A DNA stretch of 38,381 nt from Alcaligenaceae bacterium (GTDB lineage: Bacteria; Pseudomonadota; Gammaproteobacteria; Burkholderiales; Burkholderiaceae_B): NCBI GenBank assembly GCA_012727555.1, contig JAAYGT010000098.1:1-38381 (forward strand), given 5' to 3'. Made by a program: the position numbers and the translations under genes. The notes under the pieces are model-generated. The model saw only the letters and a program-made list of their open reading frames with translations. It did not search any database and had not been told where the DNA came from. Below are positions 30,620 to 38,381 of the stretch, piece after piece (position 1 is the stretch's first letter; every line of letters begins with the position of its first letter).

Positions 30620-32140
30620 TCAAATGGGCTCGTCCAGACCATACTGGACCTGTTCGGCGGCACGGATGACGGCACGTGCCTTGGCCTCGGTTTCCAGCCA
30701 TTCTTTTTCAGGGTCGGAGTCGGCCACAATGCCGGCGGCCGCCTGCACATACAGCATGCCGTCTTTGATGATGCCGGTGCGAATGGCGATGGCCACGTCC
30801 ATTTCCCCACCGTAGCTCAGGTAGCCGGCGGCCCCACCATAAATGCCCCGGCGTACCGGTTCCAGTTCGTCAATGATTTCCATGGCCCGTACTTTGGGTG
30901 CCCCCGTGAGCGTACCGGCCGGGAAGGTAGCGCGCAGCACGTCCATGTTGCTCATACCGTCGTTCAGTTCACCCGAGACGTTCGAGACCAGATGCATGAC
31001 GTGCGAATAACGTTCAATGGTCATGGTGTCGGTGACCTTGACCGTGCCGGTCTTGGCCACGCGGCCGACATCGTTGCGGGCCAGGTCGATCAGCATGACG
31101 TGTTCGGCCCGTTCTTTCGGGTCGGCGATCAGTTCTGCGGCCAGTGCCTGGTCTTCCTCGGGCGTGGCGCCGCGGCGGCGGGTACCGGCCAGCGGGCGGA
31201 TGGTGACCTGGGTGCGGGTGCGTTCGGCTTCGGTCACAATTTCCTGACGCACCAGAATTTCGGGTGACGAACCCACCACCTGGAAGGTGTCGAAATTCCA
31301 GAAGTACATGTAGGGTGACGGGTTGAGCGAGCGCAGGGAGCGGTACAGCGACAAAGGGGAGTCGCGGAAGGGTTTGGCGATCACTTGCCCCACCTGCACC
31401 TGCATCAGATCGCCGGCCGCAATGTAGTCTTTGGCCTTCAGCACGGCGGCAATGTAGTCTTCCTTGGCAAAATCGCGGCGGGCCGTGGTTTGCATACTGG
31501 CGTAGGCATAGGGAATGACCACCGGTGTGCGCAGTTTTTCACGCAATTCTTTCAGGCGGCGTTTGGCCAGGGCGTAGGCTTCCGGATGGGCCGGGTCGGC
31601 ATACACGATCAGGTAGGTGCGGCCGGCCAGGTTGTCGACAATGACCAGTTCATCGACCTGCAGCAGCATGATATCGGGCGTACCTTCTTCCTGGCCAGCC
31701 GGAAACGGCTTGACCGCCGGGCCCAGGCGGGGTTCGATGTGGCGCACCGTGTCGTAGCCGAAGTAACCGGCCAGGCCGCCGGCAAAGCGTGGCATACCGG
31801 GGCGCAGGGCCACTTTGAAGCGTTGCTGGTAGGCCTCGATGAAGGTCAGGGGATCACCTTCGTGGCGTTCAACCACCTTGCCCTGATGCAGCACTTCGGT
31901 AACGGGCCCCTGGGCACGAATGACCGTTTTGGCGGGCAGCCCAATGAAGGAGTAACGGCCGAAGCGCTCGCCACCCACCACGGATTCCAGCAGGCAGCTG
32001 TTGCGCCCGCCTTCCGGGCCGCTGTGTGCCAGTTTCAGGTAAATGGCCAGGGGGGTGTCGAGGTCGGCGTAGGTTTCCGCAATGAGCGGGATGCGGTTGT
32101 AGCCTTGGGCGGCCAGTGCATTGAATTCGATTTCTGTCAT
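30620..32140 (-). CDS. trpE: Anthranilate synthase component I
   Basis: Converts chorismate to anthranilate with TrpG. The 506-residue protein has an N-terminal regulatory domain with the tryptophan-feedback LLESV region (NSCLLESVVGGERFGRYSFI). The chorismate-binding domain has IRPLAGTRRRG, LIDLARNDVGRVA and TFPAGTLTGAPKVRAMEIID. It is the first structural gene of the trp run and is preceded by a leader peptide and attenuator. Feedback inhibition by tryptophan is expected from the family. Confidence 0.97.
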   Translation of the reverse strand: MTEIEFNALAAQGYNRIPLIAETYADLDTPLAIYLKLAHSGPEGGRNSCLLESVVGGERFGRYSFIGLPAKTVIRAQGPVTEVLHQGKVVERHEGDPLTFIEAYQQRFKVALRPGMPRFAGGLAGYFGYDTVRHIEPRLGPAVKPFPAGQEEGTPDIMLLQVDELVIVDNLAGRTYLIVYADPAHPEAYALAKRRLKELREKLRTPVVIPYAYASMQTTARRDFAKEDYIAAVLKAKDYIAAGDLMQVQVGQVIAKPFRDSPLSLYRSLRSLNPSPYMYFWNFDTFQVVGSSPEILVRQEIVTEAERTRTQVTIRPLAGTRRRGATPEEDQALAAELIADPKERAEHVMLIDLARNDVGRVAKTGTVKVTDTMTIERYSHVMHLVSNVSGELNDGMSNMDVLRATFPAGTLTGAPKVRAMEIIDELEPVRRGIYGGAAGYLSYGGEMDVAIAIRTGIIKDGMLYVQAAAGIVADSDPEKEWLETEAKARAVIRAAEQVQYGLDEPI

Positions 32141-32173
32141 GAGCTTCTCTGTATGGGGTTACATGCAGGCCGG

Positions 32174-32218
32174 GACAGAAAACAGAAAAGCCCGGCCGTG
32201 TGCTGGTTTCCGGGCTTT
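32174..32218 (-). terminator. trp attenuator terminator
   Basis: On the minus strand AAAGCCCGG / CCGGGCTTT (9-bp stem, 14-nt loop; plus-strand 32187-32195 and 32210-32218) is followed by TCTGTTTTCTG. It ends about 45 nt before the trpE start. Two upstream leader segments are complementary to parts of it: TTCCGGG at the leader-peptide stop (32293-32299) pairs with CCCGGAA of the 5' arm (32208-32214), and CGTGTGC (32240-32246) pairs with GCACACG in the loop (32197-32203). Either could act as the antiterminator strand. Confidence 0.85.
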
Positions 32219-32289
32219 GCTTGACTGGCGAAACTTGTGGCACACGACTTCACAGGACTGCAAAGTTCAGGTGCCAGGTTAACTTGCCG

Positions 32290-32361
32290 TTACCCGGAAC
32301 ACGAACGCCACCAGCGCCAATAGGCGCAGCGTGTGGGGCGAAGGTTGGGTGTGACGGACAT
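32290..32361 (-). CDS. trpL: trp operon leader peptide
   Basis: A 23-residue reading frame, MSVTPNLRPTRCAYWRWWRSC plus SG, ends with TAA 72 nt before the attenuator hairpin. Three Trp codons in a span of four (W15, W17, W18) make it a tryptophan sensor: ribosomes stalled there would change folding of the downstream leader RNA. The region over the first Trp codon also forms a small hairpin (GCGCC-TATT-GGCGC, 32314-32327). The ribosome site before this ATG is weak; the frame is open further upstream, so an earlier start (for example at the MHPQYR methionine) is possible. Confidence 0.85.
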   Translation of the reverse strand: MSVTPNLRPTRCAYWRWWRSCSG

Positions 32362-32569
32362 GGGCTGAAAATGGCTATTGACTGAAAACGGGGCCGTGGC
32401 CCGATACTGCGGGTGCATGGGCGGTGAATGAACCTGCTGCTGCACCCACTGCGTGTTCACCTGCAGCAAATACAGCATGCAAACACACGGCTAATAACAA
32501 AATCTATTTTTTAGTTTAGCAGACGTTCAGCGCATGTGCAGCAAATTTTGCAAGTGCACCCGTTGTCTG

Positions 32570-33247
32570 TCAGGCTCGCTGGCCGGACCATGCTGCGGCG
32601 TCAAGCAGGGTGTCGACAATGCCATCGACATCGAGATCGTGTACGGAATGGCCTTCGTTGTAACCGTAGGGTACGGCCAGCACGGTCAGGCCGGCGGCGC
32701 GTGCCGCCAGGGCATCGTTCACCGAATCACCAATGGCCAGCGTTTGGTCAGGTGCAACCCCCAGCAGGGAACAGGCGTGCAGAAAGGGCATGGGGTCAGG
32801 TTTCTTGCGTTCGCAGGTATCGCCGCACACCTGCACGCTGAACCAGGCATCGAGCCCGGTACGCTGCAGCAGGGCCTGGGTGAAGACCGTGGGCTTGTTG
32901 GTGACAACGCCCAGTTTGACGCCGGCCGCTTCAAACGCCTTCAGACCTTCGACCACACCCGGGTAAATGGTGCTGCGCAAACCGTTGAAGTGCTCATAGT
33001 GTGTATGAAAAATGTGCAGTGCGTGGGCCAGATCGGGCGCCGAGGGTTCAGTGCGGTTCGGGTGGACGTGTGTCAGGGTGCGCTTCACCAGGTTTTCGGT
33101 GCCTTTGCCAATGAAGGTGCCGATCAGGTCGGCAGGCAGGGTGGCATGACCCAGGTCGGTCAGCATGGCGTTGGCCGCGTCGGCCAGGTCGGGTACGGTG
33201 TCGAGCAGGGTGCCATCGAGGTCGATGAGAGCGGCGGCAAAGGGCAT
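32570..33247 (-). CDS. gph: Phosphoglycolate phosphatase
   Basis: A HAD-family phosphatase that removes phosphoglycolate formed during DNA repair or oxygenase reactions. The 225-residue protein has motif I ALIDLDGTLLDTVPDLA, motif II VVTNKP and motif IV AIGDSVNDALAARAAG. The rpe-gph-trpE order is common in proteobacteria. It lies 93 nt after rpe. About 430 nt, with the trp leader, separate it from trpE, so the trp genes probably have their own promoter as well. Confidence 0.93.
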   Translation of the reverse strand: MPFAAALIDLDGTLLDTVPDLADAANAMLTDLGHATLPADLIGTFIGKGTENLVKRTLTHVHPNRTEPSAPDLAHALHIFHTHYEHFNGLRSTIYPGVVEGLKAFEAAGVKLGVVTNKPTVFTQALLQRTGLDAWFSVQVCGDTCERKKPDPMPFLHACSLLGVAPDQTLAIGDSVNDALAARAAGLTVLAVPYGYNEGHSVHDLDVDGIVDTLLDAAAWSGQRA

Positions 33248-33340
33248 GGTTTCTCGCGCAGAAAGGAACGAAGGGGCAGGTTGCCCGTAGTTTACCGAAA
33301 GGGTAGGCCCTGCATGAGGGCCGGGTGCCGGTGCACGTGA

Positions 33341-34048
33341 TCAGGCGCTGGGGCCGGTTTCACCCTTGAAGATCTGACGGCGCATGGCCTGGATGACTTC
33401 TTTGTAATCGGGTTGCCCGAAAATGGCCGACCCTGCCACGAAGGTGTCGGCACCCGCCGCACGAATGGCCGCGATGTTGTCGACCTTGACGCCGCCATCG
33501 ATTTCAAGTGCGATGGGCTGACCGCCTGCGCTGATCCAGGTGTCGATTTTGCGACGAGCCTGGGCCAGTTTGCCCAGCGTGCCCGGAATGAAGCGCTGGC
33601 CGCCGAAACCGGGGTTCACCGACATGAGCAGCACGATATCGAGTTTGTCCATGACGTGGTCCATCCAGTTCAGGGGGGTGGCCGGATTGAACACCAGCCC
33701 GGCCTTGCAGCCGTGTTCCTTTATAAGGGACAGTGTGCGGTCAGGGTGGCGTGAGGCTTCGGGGTGAAAGGTGATGATATTGGCCCCGGCCTTGGCAAAC
33801 TGGGGGATGATGGCATCGACAGGCTCCACCATCAGGTGAACATCGATGGGCGCGTCGGTATGCGGGCGAATGGCTTCGCACACCATGGGCCCGATCGTGA
33901 GATTGGGCACATAGTGGTTGTCCATGACATCGAAGTGGATCCAGTCGGCGCCGGCGTCAACGACATTCCTGACTTCCTCGCCCAGGCGGGCGAAGTCGGC
34001 CGAGAGCAGGCTGGGAGCAATTCGGGTGGGCTGGCTGAAGGGCATCAT
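33341..34048 (-). CDS. rpe: Ribulose-phosphate 3-epimerase
   Basis: Interconverts ribulose-5-phosphate and xylulose-5-phosphate in the pentose phosphate pathway (and Calvin cycle where present). The 235-residue TIM-barrel protein has [51 protein letters not shown] and LEIDGGV, including the metal-binding His/Asp residues. Two adjacent ATGs (34048, 34045) could be the start. First gene of the run that leads to gph and trp. Confidence 0.96.
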   Translation of the reverse strand: MMPFSQPTRIAPSLLSADFARLGEEVRNVVDAGADWIHFDVMDNHYVPNLTIGPMVCEAIRPHTDAPIDVHLMVEPVDAIIPQFAKAGANIITFHPEASRHPDRTLSLIKEHGCKAGLVFNPATPLNWMDHVMDKLDIVLLMSVNPGFGGQRFIPGTLGKLAQARRKIDTWISAGGQPIALEIDGGVKVDNIAAIRAAGADTFVAGSAIFGQPDYKEVIQAMRRQIFKGETGPSA

Positions 34049-34085
34049 GGGTCAGTGAGAAAAGGTGGGCAGGGTGGAAGTGGGC

Positions 34086-34091
34086 ATTATC
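34086..34091 (-). promoter_or_regulatory. Candidate -10 box for rpe
   Basis: GATAAT on the minus strand, 37 nt before the rpe ATG, matches five of six consensus bases. No clear -35 is seen at 16-18 nt. Confidence 0.35.
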
Positions 34092-34297
34092 GCAGCTTAA
34101 CCCGCACGGCGTTTGAAAAACCGTTTCAAAACGGGGCCCAATACCGTTCTTTGGCCAGGTCTGGTCTATGCTAGAGTGCTTAGGGCTGTCCGGTGTGAAT
34201 CCAGTGCCGGCACCGTGTCGGTGGTGTGTCAGTCATGTACCGTTCATCCGGTGTTGGCCACGCCGTCATTCCTGCGTCAAATTTCTTTTTATGTCCT

Positions 34298-34672
34298 ATG
34301 AAGCTTAACGAATTGTCGGTTACCGTCACGCCCAGATACCTGCCGGACCAGTCCAGCCCGGATCAGCACCGGTATGTGTTTGCCTATACGGTCCGCATCC
34401 TGAATGTCAGTGCGCAGCCGGTGCAAATCGTCAGTCGCCACTGGATCATCACGGACGCCACCCAGGCCGTGCGCGAGGTTCGCGGCCTGGGTATCGTGGG
34501 TGAACAGCCCGTGCTTGAACCCGGGCAAACCTTTGAATACACCAGCGGGTGTCCGTTGGCCACGCCGGTCGGTTCCATGCGCGGGTTTTACCACTGCGTG
34601 GGCGAAGACGGCATTCCCTTCGATGCTGCCATTCCGGAATTCGTGCTGGCCGTACCACGCACCTTGCACTGA
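34298..34672 (+). CDS. apaG: ApaG domain protein
   Basis: A 124-residue ApaG (DUF525) protein with a fibronectin-III-like fold: YVFAYTVRILNVSAQPVQIV, SRHWIITDA, GEQPVLEPGQTFEYTSGC and GSMRGFYHCV are all family hallmarks. Its biochemical role is not settled; links to cobalt/magnesium tolerance and Ap4A metabolism come from E. coli. The ATG at 34298 is chosen because the upstream extension of the frame has no ApaG character. Divergent from rpe, with 249 nt between. Confidence 0.93.
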   Translation: MKLNELSVTVTPRYLPDQSSPDQHRYVFAYTVRILNVSAQPVQIVSRHWIITDATQAVREVRGLGIVGEQPVLEPGQTFEYTSGCPLATPVGSMRGFYHCVGEDGIPFDAAIPEFVLAVPRTLH

Positions 34673-34768
34673 GACACGGCGCCCGGGCCGCACCTGCAGT
34701 ACAGTAGCGTTTGTCGAATTTCGCGATCCCCTGATCCCGCGACGCATTTTTCATCGGCGTACTTTTCC

Positions 34769-36061
34769 ATGATTCGCATCCTTGCTCTTCCCTTGTTGCT
34801 GGCCGTGCTGGCCGGCTGTTCAACCGTGGCGCCCCCCGATGCCGGCACGGGCGCACCCGGTGCACCCGCCCAGGTCGATGACATCACCCGTCTTCCCCTG
34901 CGTGTGCCCGATCTTTCCGCGTTGCCGGAAACGCCGCCCCGGGCACTGGCCGGCAAATTCGTTCCGGTTACCTTTGCCGCCTTGCCGGGCTGGAACGATG
35001 ACGCGCTGGATCGCGTCTGGAAAGGCCTGGTGAATAACTGCAAGGGCCTGATGCGCCCGGTATCGGGCTCGCTGGCCTTGCCGGCGCGTGCCACCCCCCG
35101 CGCCTGGCAACCGTTTTGCCTGGCCGTGCAGCAGTCGGGCCTTACCCCCGAACAGGCCAGTACCGTGCAGGTACGCCAGTTCCTTGAAACGCATCTGCAA
35201 CCCTGGCGTCTGCTCGACCCCCAGGGCAAGCCGGCACGCAACACGGTCACGGGTTACTACGAACCCATGGTGAATGCATCGCGCCAACGCAGTGGCGATT
35301 TTCAGTGGCCACTCTATGGTGTTCCGTCCGATCTTCTGACCATTGATCTTGGTACGGTTTACCCTGAGCTGGCGGGCAAGCGCATTCGTGGCAAGCTGGC
35401 GGGCAACCGTGTCGTGCCCTACGATACACGCGCAGAAATTGCCGCTTCGCCGGGTCGTCAGCCGCCGGCCATCGTGTGGGTGAATGACCCGGTCGATGCC
35501 TTCTTTCTGCAGATCCAGGGGTCGGGCCGTGCCCGTTTGCCCGATGGCAGTGTGATCCGCCTGGCCTACGCCGACCACAACGGCCGGCCCTATGCCTCGA
35601 TCGGCAAGTGGCTGGCCGATCGCGGTGAAGTGCCCTTGGCGCAGGCCTCCATGCAGAATATTCGCCAGTGGGCGCGTAATAATCCGGCGCGCGTGCAGGA
35701 AATGCTCAATGCCAATCCGGCCATGGTGTTCTTCCGCGAAGAACGCATTCATGATCCGGAGCTCGGCCCCAAGGGCAGCTACAGCATTCCCCTGATCGGG
35801 GAGCGGGCAGTGGCCATTGACCCGACCTTTGTTCCCCTGGGGGCGCCCATTTACCTGGCCACAACCCTTCCGGCGTCCCCTCAGCCTTTGCGTCGTCTCA
35901 TGTTTGCCCAGGATACCGGTGCAGCCATCAAAGGTCCGGCCCGTGTCGACTTCTACTGGGGTACCGGTGAACAAGCCGGTGCGCAGGCCGGGCGCATGAA
36001 ACAACAGGGTGATGTCTGGGTGCTGTGGCCGAAAAATGCCGGCGCCCCTTCGGCGCGCTAG
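34769..36061 (+). CDS. mltA: Membrane-bound lytic murein transglycosylase A
   Basis: An outer-membrane lipoprotein that cleaves peptidoglycan glycan strands. The 430-residue precursor has a signal peptide with lipobox LAGC (C17). The MltA domain shows TGYYEPMV, WVNDPVDAFFLQIQGSGR and YADHNGRPYASIGKWL. The C-terminal 3D domain follows, with its Asp-rich strand (AVAIDPTFVPLGAPIYL ... AQDTGAAIKGPARVDFYWG). A Pro/Ala linker follows the lipobox. It is followed 11 nt later by the UbiH-family gene. Confidence 0.95.
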   Translation: MIRILALPLLLAVLAGCSTVAPPDAGTGAPGAPAQVDDITRLPLRVPDLSALPETPPRALAGKFVPVTFAALPGWNDDALDRVWKGLVNNCKGLMRPVSGSLALPARATPRAWQPFCLAVQQSGLTPEQASTVQVRQFLETHLQPWRLLDPQGKPARNTVTGYYEPMVNASRQRSGDFQWPLYGVPSDLLTIDLGTVYPELAGKRIRGKLAGNRVVPYDTRAEIAASPGRQPPAIVWVNDPVDAFFLQIQGSGRARLPDGSVIRLAYADHNGRPYASIGKWLADRGEVPLAQASMQNIRQWARNNPARVQEMLNANPAMVFFREERIHDPELGPKGSYSIPLIGERAVAIDPTFVPLGAPIYLATTLPASPQPLRRLMFAQDTGAAIKGPARVDFYWGTGEQAGAQAGRMKQQGDVWVLWPKNAGAPSAR

Positions 36062-36072
36062 GAGTAACCTGC

Positions 36073-37257
36073 ATGAAACCCTCGATTCTTGTGTGCGGCA
36101 CTGGCCTGGTGGGGCTGGCGGCAGCGGTCGGTCTGGCCCGTGCGGGCTTGTCGGTCACCTTGCTGGGGCCCCGGCGAGATCTCCCCGTTTTCGGGCCCGA
36201 CACTTACTGCCCCCGTGTTTATGCCATTTCGGCGGCTTCGCGTTCCTTGTTGCAGGAGCTGGGTGTGTGGGGCGCGCTTGATGCCCGCCGTATCGTGCCC
36301 GTACAGGCCATGGACATTGCGGGCGATGCCAGTGGTCGTGTTGCACTGGATGCCTGGCAAGGTGCCCGCGACGAACTTGCCTGGATTCTGGAATCGACCG
36401 CACTTGAGCGTGTGTTGCAGCACGCTGTGCCCATGGTGGGTGTCACCTGGGTCAACGAATCCTTTGAGTCGTTGCGTGCAGGGCAGGTGCGTACCTCGGC
36501 GGGTCATGTTTTCACGCCCGACCTGCTTGTGGGCGCTGATGGCGCTGCATCGCCGGTTCGTACCGCAGCGGGCATCAGCCATTCAGCCCGACCCTATGGG
36601 TATAGCGGTGTAGTCACGCACCTGAATTGCAGCTTGCCGCATCAGGGCACGGCTTTCCAGTGGTTCACCGGCGATGCCGTGCTGGCCTTGCTGCCCATGC
36701 CCGATACAGCGCAGGGGCCGCAGGTGTCCATGGTCTGGTCCATGCCGCAGTCGCGTGCTCAGGAATTGATGGCGCTGCCGCCCGAGGCGCGTGCGGCCTG
36801 GCTTGAGCCGGGCTTGCGTGCCGTGACCGAAGGGTGCCTGGGTGAACTGTCGGTACGCAGCGGCGTGCATGCTTTTCCGTTGTCGCTGGAGCGCAGCGGT
36901 ATGGCGTTGCCGGGTGTGGCGCTGGTGGGCGATGCAGCTCACCGTGTGCATCCTTTGGCGGGTCAGGGTTTGAATCTGGGGCTGGGCGATGTCCAGGCCC
37001 TGATTGATTGTGTTGCGGGTCGTCAATCCTGGCGTAGTCCGGGCGATGAGCGTGTAATGGCGCGTTATCGCCGTGCCCGTGCCGAGCCGGTCATGCGCAT
37101 GGCGCTGGCGACCGATGCCTTGCACCGTCTGTTCATGATCGATGCGCCGCCGGTGGTCATGGCGCGTAATCTGGGTATGGCGTGTGTCAATCGTTTACCT
37201 TTTGTGAAGCGTTTGTTGATTCAGGGGGCGGCCGGTTCCGGGTTGCTGCGTCCTTGA
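36073..37257 (+). CDS. UbiH/COQ6 family FAD monooxygenase
   Basis: A 394-residue flavin hydroxylase of the ubiquinone-biosynthesis family. It shows the N-terminal dinucleotide motif GTGLVGLAAAVGLARAG, the middle DG motif (VGADGAASPVRTAAG) and the C-terminal GDAAHRVHPLAGQGLNLGLG. Members hydroxylate the quinone ring at C1, C5 or C6; sequence alone does not tell which. The ATG at 36073 follows GGAG at 36061-36064, directly after the mltA stop; an upstream in-frame codon overlaps mltA and is rejected. Confidence 0.9.
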   Translation: MKPSILVCGTGLVGLAAAVGLARAGLSVTLLGPRRDLPVFGPDTYCPRVYAISAASRSLLQELGVWGALDARRIVPVQAMDIAGDASGRVALDAWQGARDELAWILESTALERVLQHAVPMVGVTWVNESFESLRAGQVRTSAGHVFTPDLLVGADGAASPVRTAAGISHSARPYGYSGVVTHLNCSLPHQGTAFQWFTGDAVLALLPMPDTAQGPQVSMVWSMPQSRAQELMALPPEARAAWLEPGLRAVTEGCLGELSVRSGVHAFPLSLERSGMALPGVALVGDAAHRVHPLAGQGLNLGLGDVQALIDCVAGRQSWRSPGDERVMARYRRARAEPVMRMALATDALHRLFMIDAPPVVMARNLGMACVNRLPFVKRLLIQGAAGSGLLRP

Positions 37258-37306
37258 TCGGTTTTGTTCAGGTGTCGGTATGCCGGCCCGTTTGATGGAG
37301 TGTTCA

Positions 37307-38056
37307 ATGGTTTCTGTTGTGTCGGGGCGTTGGGCCCGTGGCGTTGGCCGGGTTTTGCCTGTGCTGGCCGGTCTGTGTTTTTCGGGGGTGGTGGCGGCTC
37401 AGGCGGTCACGTCCGATGCTGTACGCGCCGCCTTCGAGGCGCGTTTTCCGGGCGTTGAAATTAATGGTGTCGAGCCAACGCCCTTTGACGGGCTCTATGA
37501 AATTCGCCTCGGTAAAGATCTGGTGTATGCCGATGCGAAGGTATCGTATGTGTTGCAGGGTACCCTGATCGATGCGCAGTCGCGGGTTGATCTGACATCA
37601 GCCCGGCTTGACGAGCTGAACCGTGTGGCTTTTTCATCGCTGCCCCTTGATCTGGCGGTCAAGCAGGTCAAGGGCGATGGTTCGCGCAAGATTGCGGTGT
37701 TCGAGGATCCGAACTGCGGGTATTGCAAGCAGTTGCATCGCACGCTTGAATCAGTGGACAACGTGACGGTATATACCCTGCTTTATCCTATCCTGTCGCC
37801 AGACTCCACGGTCAAGTCGCGCAACATCTGGTGCGCTGACGACAAGGCGCAGGTCTGGAAAGACTGGATGGTGGGTGGCAAGACCCCCCCTGAAAAACAA
37901 TGCGATGCGCCGATCGAGGCGGTGCTGAAGGTGGGGCGTGAACTGGCGGTGCAGGGTACACCGGCCATCATCTTTGCCGATGGCAGTCGGGTGAATGGCG
38001 CGATGCCGCTTGAGGCGCTGAACCAGAAGCTGGATCAGGCAGGTGCGGGGAAGTGA
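37307..38056 (+). CDS. dsbC: Thiol:disulfide interchange protein DsbC
   Basis: A periplasmic disulfide isomerase of the DsbC/DsbG family. The start at 37307 (GGAG 6 nt upstream) gives a 249-residue precursor with a signal peptide ending at AQA (residue 33). The N-terminal dimerisation domain (about 34-105) has FDGLYEIRLGKDLVYAD. The thioredoxin-like domain has the active site C137-G-Y-C140 in VFEDPNCGYCKQL and the cis-Pro loop GTPAIIFADGSRV. It is 49 nt after the UbiH-family gene. A small hairpin (CGGGGA / TCCCCG, 38046-38062) overlaps its stop without a T-run. Confidence 0.94.
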   Translation: MVSVVSGRWARGVGRVLPVLAGLCFSGVVAAQAVTSDAVRAAFEARFPGVEINGVEPTPFDGLYEIRLGKDLVYADAKVSYVLQGTLIDAQSRVDLTSARLDELNRVAFSSLPLDLAVKQVKGDGSRKIAVFEDPNCGYCKQLHRTLESVDNVTVYTLLYPILSPDSTVKSRNIWCADDKAQVWKDWMVGGKTPPEKQCDAPIEAVLKVGRELAVQGTPAIIFADGSRVNGAMPLEALNQKLDQAGAGK

Positions 38057-38103
38057 TCCCCGGGATGTAATCTGCACGCTGTTTGAGTTTGGGTTCTTTT
38101 GTG

Positions 38104-38183
38104 GCGTTGCGGGTTTCTTCTGGTGCAGTGGTTGCTTGCGTTGCCGTGTTGGTTGCTTCTGATGCGTTGTGGGTTTCTTCTGG
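38104..38183. repeat. Direct repeat with 60-nt period
   Basis: GCGTTG-C/T-GGGTTTCTTCTGG (20 nt, one difference) occurs at 38104-38123 and 38164-38183, exactly 60 nt apart, with related GGTTGCTT motifs between. The period is a multiple of three and the minus strand is open in all this stretch (repeating Glu-Glu-Thr-x-Asn-Ala), but no credible gene start was found. Confidence 0.55.
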
Positions 38184-38240
38184 CGGTTCTGTCGAGGGTG
38201 ACGTGTGCGTTTGTGCATCACCCGGCCCTGCGGGCTTCCC

Positions 38241-38362
38241 GCGGATCCGGCCCTGACCGGGGCGGGCCCAGGACTCGTGCGGATCGACCAGCCCCCGGCT
38301 GGTCGAAAGCGCCGCACTCAAACAGGCTGGGCCCTTGTTCCCCCGGTCAGGGCCGGATTCGC
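38241..38362. repeat. Large nested palindrome (four stacked stems)
   Basis: Four inverted repeats nest around one centre. The outermost is 22 bp (38241-38262 / 38341-38362, one G-U pair). Inside it lie 8 bp (GGGCCCAG, 38264-38271 / 38327-38334), 6 bp (GTGCGG, 38277-38282 / 38312-38317) and 9 bp (CGACCAGCC / GGCTGGTCG, 38285-38293 / 38297-38305) with a CCC loop. Together about 45 bp could pair over 122 nt. It is intergenic, downstream of dsbC. It may be a non-autonomous palindromic mobile element, a dispersed repeat or a structured RNA. Confidence 0.75.
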
Positions 38363-38381
38363 GGCGGGTTCAAGCACAATC

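Noticed and set aside
34820-36004. 394-codon minus-strand frame opposite mltA
   Set aside because: Shadow of mltA, which has a lipobox and all MltA domain motifs.
37968-38321. 117-codon minus-strand frame at the right edge (Glu-Glu-Thr-rich)
   Set aside because: It begins with TTG inside the nested palindrome, overlaps the end of dsbC and has no ribosome site; treated as a repeat instead.

Overview
The window is a 38.4-kb piece of a GC-rich betaproteobacterial chromosome. Several arrangements point to Burkholderiales, most likely Alcaligenaceae (Bordetella / Achromobacter / Pusillimonas relatives): ftsK-lolA-rarA-serS divergent from trxB, rpe-gph-trpEGDC, and a cNMP/CBS/DUF294 regulator beside a two-part solute symporter. 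This assignment rests on gene order and protein character only. No rRNA, tRNA, insertion sequence, prophage or CRISPR array was seen, and most of the window is core chromosome.

Layout. 1-4558 (minus) holds the end-truncated gene of a small membrane protein, a cAMP-type/CBS/nucleotidyltransferase regulator, and the large and small subunits of a sodium:solute (acetate-type) symporter. 4559-5418 is a long intergenic region with several hairpins and a bidirectional terminator. 5419-11115 (minus) is ftsK-lolA-rarA-serS. 11161-14360 (plus) holds trxB, an Smr-domain gene, and a two-gene unit of RidA-like proteins. 14466-16241 (minus) is a RhlE-type DEAD-box helicase with a repetitive tail and a long leader. 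16574-24912 is a molybdenum-hydroxylase block: coxS-L-M-D-E-G-xdhC on the minus strand, met at its 3' end by a convergent MocA-like cytidylyltransferase gene that overlaps xdhC. 25105-28009 (minus) holds a polyphosphate:AMP phosphotransferase, a HIT protein and ung. 28078-34048 (minus) is rpe, gph and trpE-G-D-C, with a trp leader peptide and attenuator in front of trpE. 34298-38056 (plus) is apaG, mltA, a UbiH-family hydroxylase and dsbC. The last 300 bases hold a 60-nt-period repeat and a large nested palindrome.

How genes work together. The molybdenum hydroxylase is the largest accessory system. CoxS, CoxM and CoxL are its iron-sulfur, FAD and molybdopterin subunits. CoxD, CoxE, CoxG, XdhC and the MocA-like enzyme are the usual maturation set. 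CoxL carries the form II signature (AYRGAGR), so CO oxidation should not be assumed. The trp operon is controlled by a leader peptide with three Trp codons followed by an intrinsic terminator, which is classic attenuation.

The least understood items are the tandem-RidA protein and its 120-residue companion, the four-stem palindrome at the right edge, the intergenic hairpins at 4.9-5.3 kb, and an EF-hand-like loop in the symporter.
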